This document shows positions 60,801-64,000 of a stretch of DNA of 64,000 bases, piece after piece (the stretch's first letter is position 1; every line of letters begins with the position of its first letter). This DNA comes from Advenella kashmirensis W13003 (GTDB taxonomy: Bacteria; Pseudomonadota; Gammaproteobacteria; Burkholderiales; Burkholderiaceae_B): the NCBI RefSeq assembly GCF_000506985.1, contig NZ_KI650983.1, positions 62,001 to 126,000 on the forward strand. Direction: 5' to 3'. A program made the position numbers and the translations under genes. A model generated the notes under the pieces. The model saw only the letters and a list, made by a program, of their open reading frames with translations. It was not told the DNA's origin and made no database searches.

Positions 60801-61730
60801 ATGAAAATTCTTGTCCTTGGTTCTGCCGCTGGCGGCGGATTCCCGCAGTGGAACTGCAACTGCCCGAATTGCGATGGCATCCGTCGCAACACCATTCGCG
60901 CCATTCCCCGAACGCAATCGTCCATTGCCGTTTCAGCCGATGGCGTTCAATGGCTGCTGGTCAATGCCTCCCCCGATATTCTCAAGCAAATTCAATCGAA
61001 TCCTGCCCTGCAGCCTGCACGCAGCATACGCGACACCGGTATCACATCTGTGATATTAATGGACGCACAGATTGATCACGTCACCGGACTGCTGATGTTG
61101 CGCGAAAGCGGCACGCCGCTACCGTTATACTGTACACAGCCTGTCTGGCATGACCTGAGCAGCGGCCTGCCTCTGACGCAAGTGCTGTCTCATTATTGCG
61201 GACTGGAGCACCAGCCCATTGACGTCCAGGCCAACCGCTTCGGCCCGCCTCTGCGTCTTGAACACCTGCCCGATATCACGATCATGCCGTTCCCCTTATC
61301 GAGCAAGGCGCCCCCCTACTCTCCGAACCGCGCCAATCCGCAGACGGGCGATAATATCGGCCTGCTGATGACAAATGAAAAAACCGGCAAGACCCTGTTC
61401 TATGCACCGGGACTGGGTCAGATGGAGCCGCTGGTGCTTGAAGCCATGTCGCGCGCAGACTGTATCCTGGTGGACGGCACCGTGTGGACCGAAGACGAAA
61501 TGATTCGTCTTGGCCTGTCGCGCAAGACCGCTGCGCAAATGGGTCATCTTCCCCAATCAGGACCGGGCGGCATGATCAGCGTGCTGGACTCGCTGGGAGA
61601 TGATAAGCGCAAGATTCTGATTCATATCAACAACAGCAACCCCATCCTGAACCAGGATTCGCAGGAAGCCGCGGTGCTGCAGGCACATGCAATAGAAATT
61701 GCCGTTGACGGCATGGAGATCACATTGTGA
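60801..61730 (+). CDS. pqqB: PQQ biosynthesis protein PqqB
   Basis: Metallo-beta-lactamase-fold hydroxylase of PQQ synthesis, 309 residues. It opens [24 protein letters not shown]. Metal and substrate regions include [15 protein letters not shown] and the C-terminal [20 protein letters not shown] at 60801 is the family start; earlier in-frame ATGs at 60759 and 60792 lack support. The stop codon overlaps the pqqC GTG. Confidence 0.96.
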   Translation: MKILVLGSAAGGGFPQWNCNCPNCDGIRRNTIRAIPRTQSSIAVSADGVQWLLVNASPDILKQIQSNPALQPARSIRDTGITSVILMDAQIDHVTGLLMLRESGTPLPLYCTQPVWHDLSSGLPLTQVLSHYCGLEHQPIDVQANRFGPPLRLEHLPDITIMPFPLSSKAPPYSPNRANPQTGDNIGLLMTNEKTGKTLFYAPGLGQMEPLVLEAMSRADCILVDGTVWTEDEMIRLGLSRKTAAQMGHLPQSGPGGMISVLDSLGDDKRKILIHINNSNPILNQDSQEAAVLQAHAIEIAVDGMEITL

Positions 61731-62488
61731 GCATCACCCTTTCCAGCCTCGCAGGCTATAACACCAAACAGACCGATCCCAATGCCTGGGATCGTACCGA
61801 ATTTGAGCAGCAACTGCGCGCCAAAGGTGCCGGCTATCACATTCATCATCCCTTCAATGTCAGGATGAACAGTGGCCAGCTATCGGAAGAAGATATCCGT
61901 TGCTGGGTTGCCAACCGCTTTTATTATCAGATCAACATTCCTTTGAAAGACGCGGCGGTCATGTCCAACTGCCCCGACAGAGAAACCCGTCGACGCTGGA
62001 TCCTGCGGATGCTGGACCACGATGGATTCGACGACAACGAAGGGGGCATCGAGGCATGGACGCGCCTGGGCGAGGCGGTCGGCATCAGCCGCGAAGAGTT
62101 GTGGTCACTGAAACGCGTCGTTCCGGGCGTGCGCTTTGCGGTGGACGCCTACGTCAATTTCGCCCGCCAGGCGCCATGGCAGGAGGCGGTCTGCTCGTCA
62201 TTGACTGAAATGTTTGCGCCCAAAATTCACAAAGATCGACTGGCCAACTGGCCCGGTCATTACCCCTGGATCGAAAGTGATGGGCTGGCATATTTCCGCA
62301 GCAGGATTTCGCTGGCCGAGCGGGATGTCGAGCACGGCCTGGAAGTCACGCTGGATTACTTTACCACTCGCTCACAACAGGCACGGGCACTGGAAATCCT
62401 GCAATTCAAACTGGATATTCTCTGGTCCATGCTGGATGCGATAGAAAAAGCCTGCGACCTGAGCCACAGCGAGGTGGACCATGCCTGA
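61727..62488 (+). CDS. pqqC: Pyrroloquinoline-quinone synthase PqqC
   Basis: Cofactor-free oxidase that performs the final ring closure and eight-electron oxidation, 253 residues. The all-helical family sequence is clear: [44 protein letters not shown] and [25 protein letters not shown]. It starts with GTG overlapping the pqqB stop (GTGA). The end overlaps pqqD by 8 nt, so B-C-D are translationally coupled. Confidence 0.97.
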   Translation: MSITLSSLAGYNTKQTDPNAWDRTEFEQQLRAKGAGYHIHHPFNVRMNSGQLSEEDIRCWVANRFYYQINIPLKDAAVMSNCPDRETRRRWILRMLDHDGFDDNEGGIEAWTRLGEAVGISREELWSLKRVVPGVRFAVDAYVNFARQAPWQEAVCSSLTEMFAPKIHKDRLANWPGHYPWIESDGLAYFRSRISLAERDVEHGLEVTLDYFTTRSQQARALEILQFKLDILWSMLDAIEKACDLSHSEVDHA

Positions 62489-62753
62489 TTCAGCTCCTTT
62501 GCCTGAAAAGCCGCTGCTATCCCGCCTGTTTCGCCTGCAGTATGAAAAGGCGCAAAATGCGTACGTCCTGCTGTATCCTGAAGGCATGGTCAAACTCAAC
62601 GACAGCGCCGCAGAAATTTTGCGTCGATGCGATGGCGAGCGCACGCTTGCGCAGATTGTTGCCGATCTGGAAAACAGTTTTGCCACGACAGGCCTGCAGA
62701 ATGATGTAGAAGCGTTTCTGCAAGCGGCCCAGGAGCGTGGCTGGATCAAATAG
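62481..62753 (+). CDS. pqqD: PQQ biosynthesis peptide chaperone PqqD
   Basis: A 90-residue chaperone with the RiPP recognition element fold, which binds PqqA and presents it to PqqE. Typical sequence: [48 protein letters not shown]. It is a free-standing protein here, not fused to PqqC as in some methylotrophs. Confidence 0.96.
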   Translation: MPDSAPLPEKPLLSRLFRLQYEKAQNAYVLLYPEGMVKLNDSAAEILRRCDGERTLAQIVADLENSFATTGLQNDVEAFLQAAQERGWIK

Positions 62754-62761
62754 AGGTCATC

Positions 62762-63943
62762 ATGGATATGCCCCAAGCCGTTCAGGCCAAACCACCGGCC
62801 AGCGTTGCCCCGCCACTCTGGCTGCTGGCCGAGCTGACCTACCGCTGCCCGCTGCACTGCGTGTTCTGTTATAACCCGGTAGACTACGCCAGCAATACGC
62901 ACGAACTGACCACGGCACAGTGGATCGATGTCATGCAGCAGGCGCGCGAATTGGGCGCGGCACAACTGGGTTTTTCAGGCGGTGAGCCCCTGTTGCGCGA
63001 TGACCTGGAAATATTGATTGCCGAAGGCCGCCGGCTGGGTTTCTATACCAATCTGATTACCTCGGGCGTGGGCCTGAAACGTGAACGCCTGGCGGCATTC
63101 CGGGAGGCCGGACTGGACCATATCCAATTATCCTTCCAGGATTCGACCCGGGAGATGAATGATTTTCTGTCGCACACCAAAACGTTTGATCTGAAATCGC
63201 GCGTCGCCGCCATGATCCGTGAATTCGAGTATCCCATGGTTTTGAATGTGGTACTGCATCGCTATAACCTGGATCATATCGAACGCATTATCGACATGGC
63301 CGATCAGATGGGCGTCGAATACCTGGAATTGGCCAACACCCAGTATTACGGCTGGGGGCTGATCAATCGACAACAGCTTCTGCCCGACCGGGCGCAATTG
63401 GAGCGCGCCGAAGCCGCGGTCAACCGCTATCGTGAAAAGCACGGCAACCGCATGCGTGTTTTGTTTGTCGTGCCCGACTATTTTGAAACCCGGCCCAAGG
63501 CCTGTATGAACGGCTGGGGTTCGGTTTTTCTGGCGGTTTCGGCCGATGGCTCTGCCCTTCCCTGCCATGCGGCCAAAACCATTCCCGGCCTGCAATTTCC
63601 CGATGTCACGCAGACGCGCCTGCATGATATCTGGTATCACAGCGACGCTTTCAACCAGTTTCGCGGCGACGACTGGATGAAAGACCCCTGTCGCAGCTGC
63701 CCGGAAAAAAACCGTGATTTCGGCGGCTGTCGCTGCCAGGCCCTGGCGCTTACAGGAGACGCTGCCAACGCGGACCCGGTCTGCGACAAATCGCCCCATC
63801 ACCATGTCATCACCGATATGATCACTCAGAAATCAGCCGTGGCAATCGAGGAAAAGCCACTGGTATTTCGTAACGACGCCAATTCACGAGCGCGTTCAGG
63901 GTTACACAATGCCACGGCCACCGGCGACAAATTGTCACACTGA
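62762..63943 (+). CDS. pqqE: PqqA peptide cyclase PqqE (radical SAM)
   Basis: Radical S-adenosylmethionine enzyme forming the Glu-Tyr carbon-carbon bond in PqqA, 393 residues. The radical SAM cluster is Cys29, Cys33 and Cys36 (YRCPLHCVFCYNP), with GFSGGEPLLRDD following. The C-terminal SPASM cysteines are visible in ALPCHAAKTI and CRSCPEKNRDFGGCRCQA. It begins 8 nt after pqqD. The 57 nt after its stop show no further feature. No pqqF protease gene is present in the window. Confidence 0.97.
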   Translation: MDMPQAVQAKPPASVAPPLWLLAELTYRCPLHCVFCYNPVDYASNTHELTTAQWIDVMQQARELGAAQLGFSGGEPLLRDDLEILIAEGRRLGFYTNLITSGVGLKRERLAAFREAGLDHIQLSFQDSTREMNDFLSHTKTFDLKSRVAAMIREFEYPMVLNVVLHRYNLDHIERIIDMADQMGVEYLELANTQYYGWGLINRQQLLPDRAQLERAEAAVNRYREKHGNRMRVLFVVPDYFETRPKACMNGWGSVFLAVSADGSALPCHAAKTIPGLQFPDVTQTRLHDIWYHSDAFNQFRGDDWMKDPCRSCPEKNRDFGGCRCQALALTGDAANADPVCDKSPHHHVITDMITQKSAVAIEEKPLVFRNDANSRARSGLHNATATGDKLSH

Positions 63944-64000
63944 TAGGGGCAAACCAGACGCGCACAGCGCGCCAGCTGATATACAATCAGATTAAAAGAT

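Overview
The window reads as a chromosomal segment of a betaproteobacterium of the Burkholderiales, most likely Alcaligenaceae. Supporting signs are a Bug-type tricarboxylate-transporter receptor, the pyrG-kdsA-eno-ftsB order, a form IC (red-type) RuBisCO with CbbX, and moderate GC. The closest known lifestyle match is the methylotrophic, RuBP-pathway Advenella described from plant rhizosphere. That genus assignment is inference from gene content, not from a search.

Left part (1-34.9 kb): mostly housekeeping genes. In order: partial htpX; a Bug receptor and 2OG-Fe(II) oxygenase pair with a divergent LysR regulator; an alpha/beta hydrolase and a MASE1-PAS membrane sensor; polA, with a LOG-family gene whose start codon overlaps the polA start; small lipoproteins; an orphan LuxR regulator; a leuS-lptE-holA-proA-hemJ run; an RNA methyltransferase; an RDD protein; a degenerate acyl-CoA-synthetase-like protein; a gamma carbonic anhydrase; hslO; and a lone TadE. 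These are followed by ftsB, eno, an MFS exporter, kdsA, pyrG, a sirtuin, a cupin, two lipoproteins, tRNA-Asn and the acetate symporter pair actP/DUF485. A degenerate copy of the tRNA-Asn gene, with part of its 5' flank, lies in inverted orientation 9 kb away.

Right part (35.1-64 kb): a compact methanol-autotrophy block. On the minus strand, mxaFJGIRSACKLD encodes a calcium-type PQQ methanol dehydrogenase (large subunit MxaF with Ala, not Asp, two residues after the catalytic Asp; small subunit MxaI; cytochrome cL) and its maturation factors. The operon continues into a YVTN beta-propeller and an amino-acid-kinase-fold protein resembling the kinase of methanofuran-type cofactor synthesis. Next come divergent cbbR and cbbLSXYFPTA (RuBisCO, its activase and Calvin-cycle enzymes), convergent gfa-frmA (glutathione-linked formaldehyde oxidation), a proline-iminopeptidase-like hydrolase, and pqqABCDE (cofactor synthesis).

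Together these genes would oxidise methanol to formaldehyde in the periplasm using PQQ made from PqqA. Formaldehyde is then oxidised through S-hydroxymethylglutathione in the cytoplasm, and the resulting CO2 is fixed by the Calvin cycle under CbbR control. Formate dehydrogenase, S-formylglutathione hydrolase, cbbE/G/K and any tetrahydromethanopterin pathway genes are not in the window.
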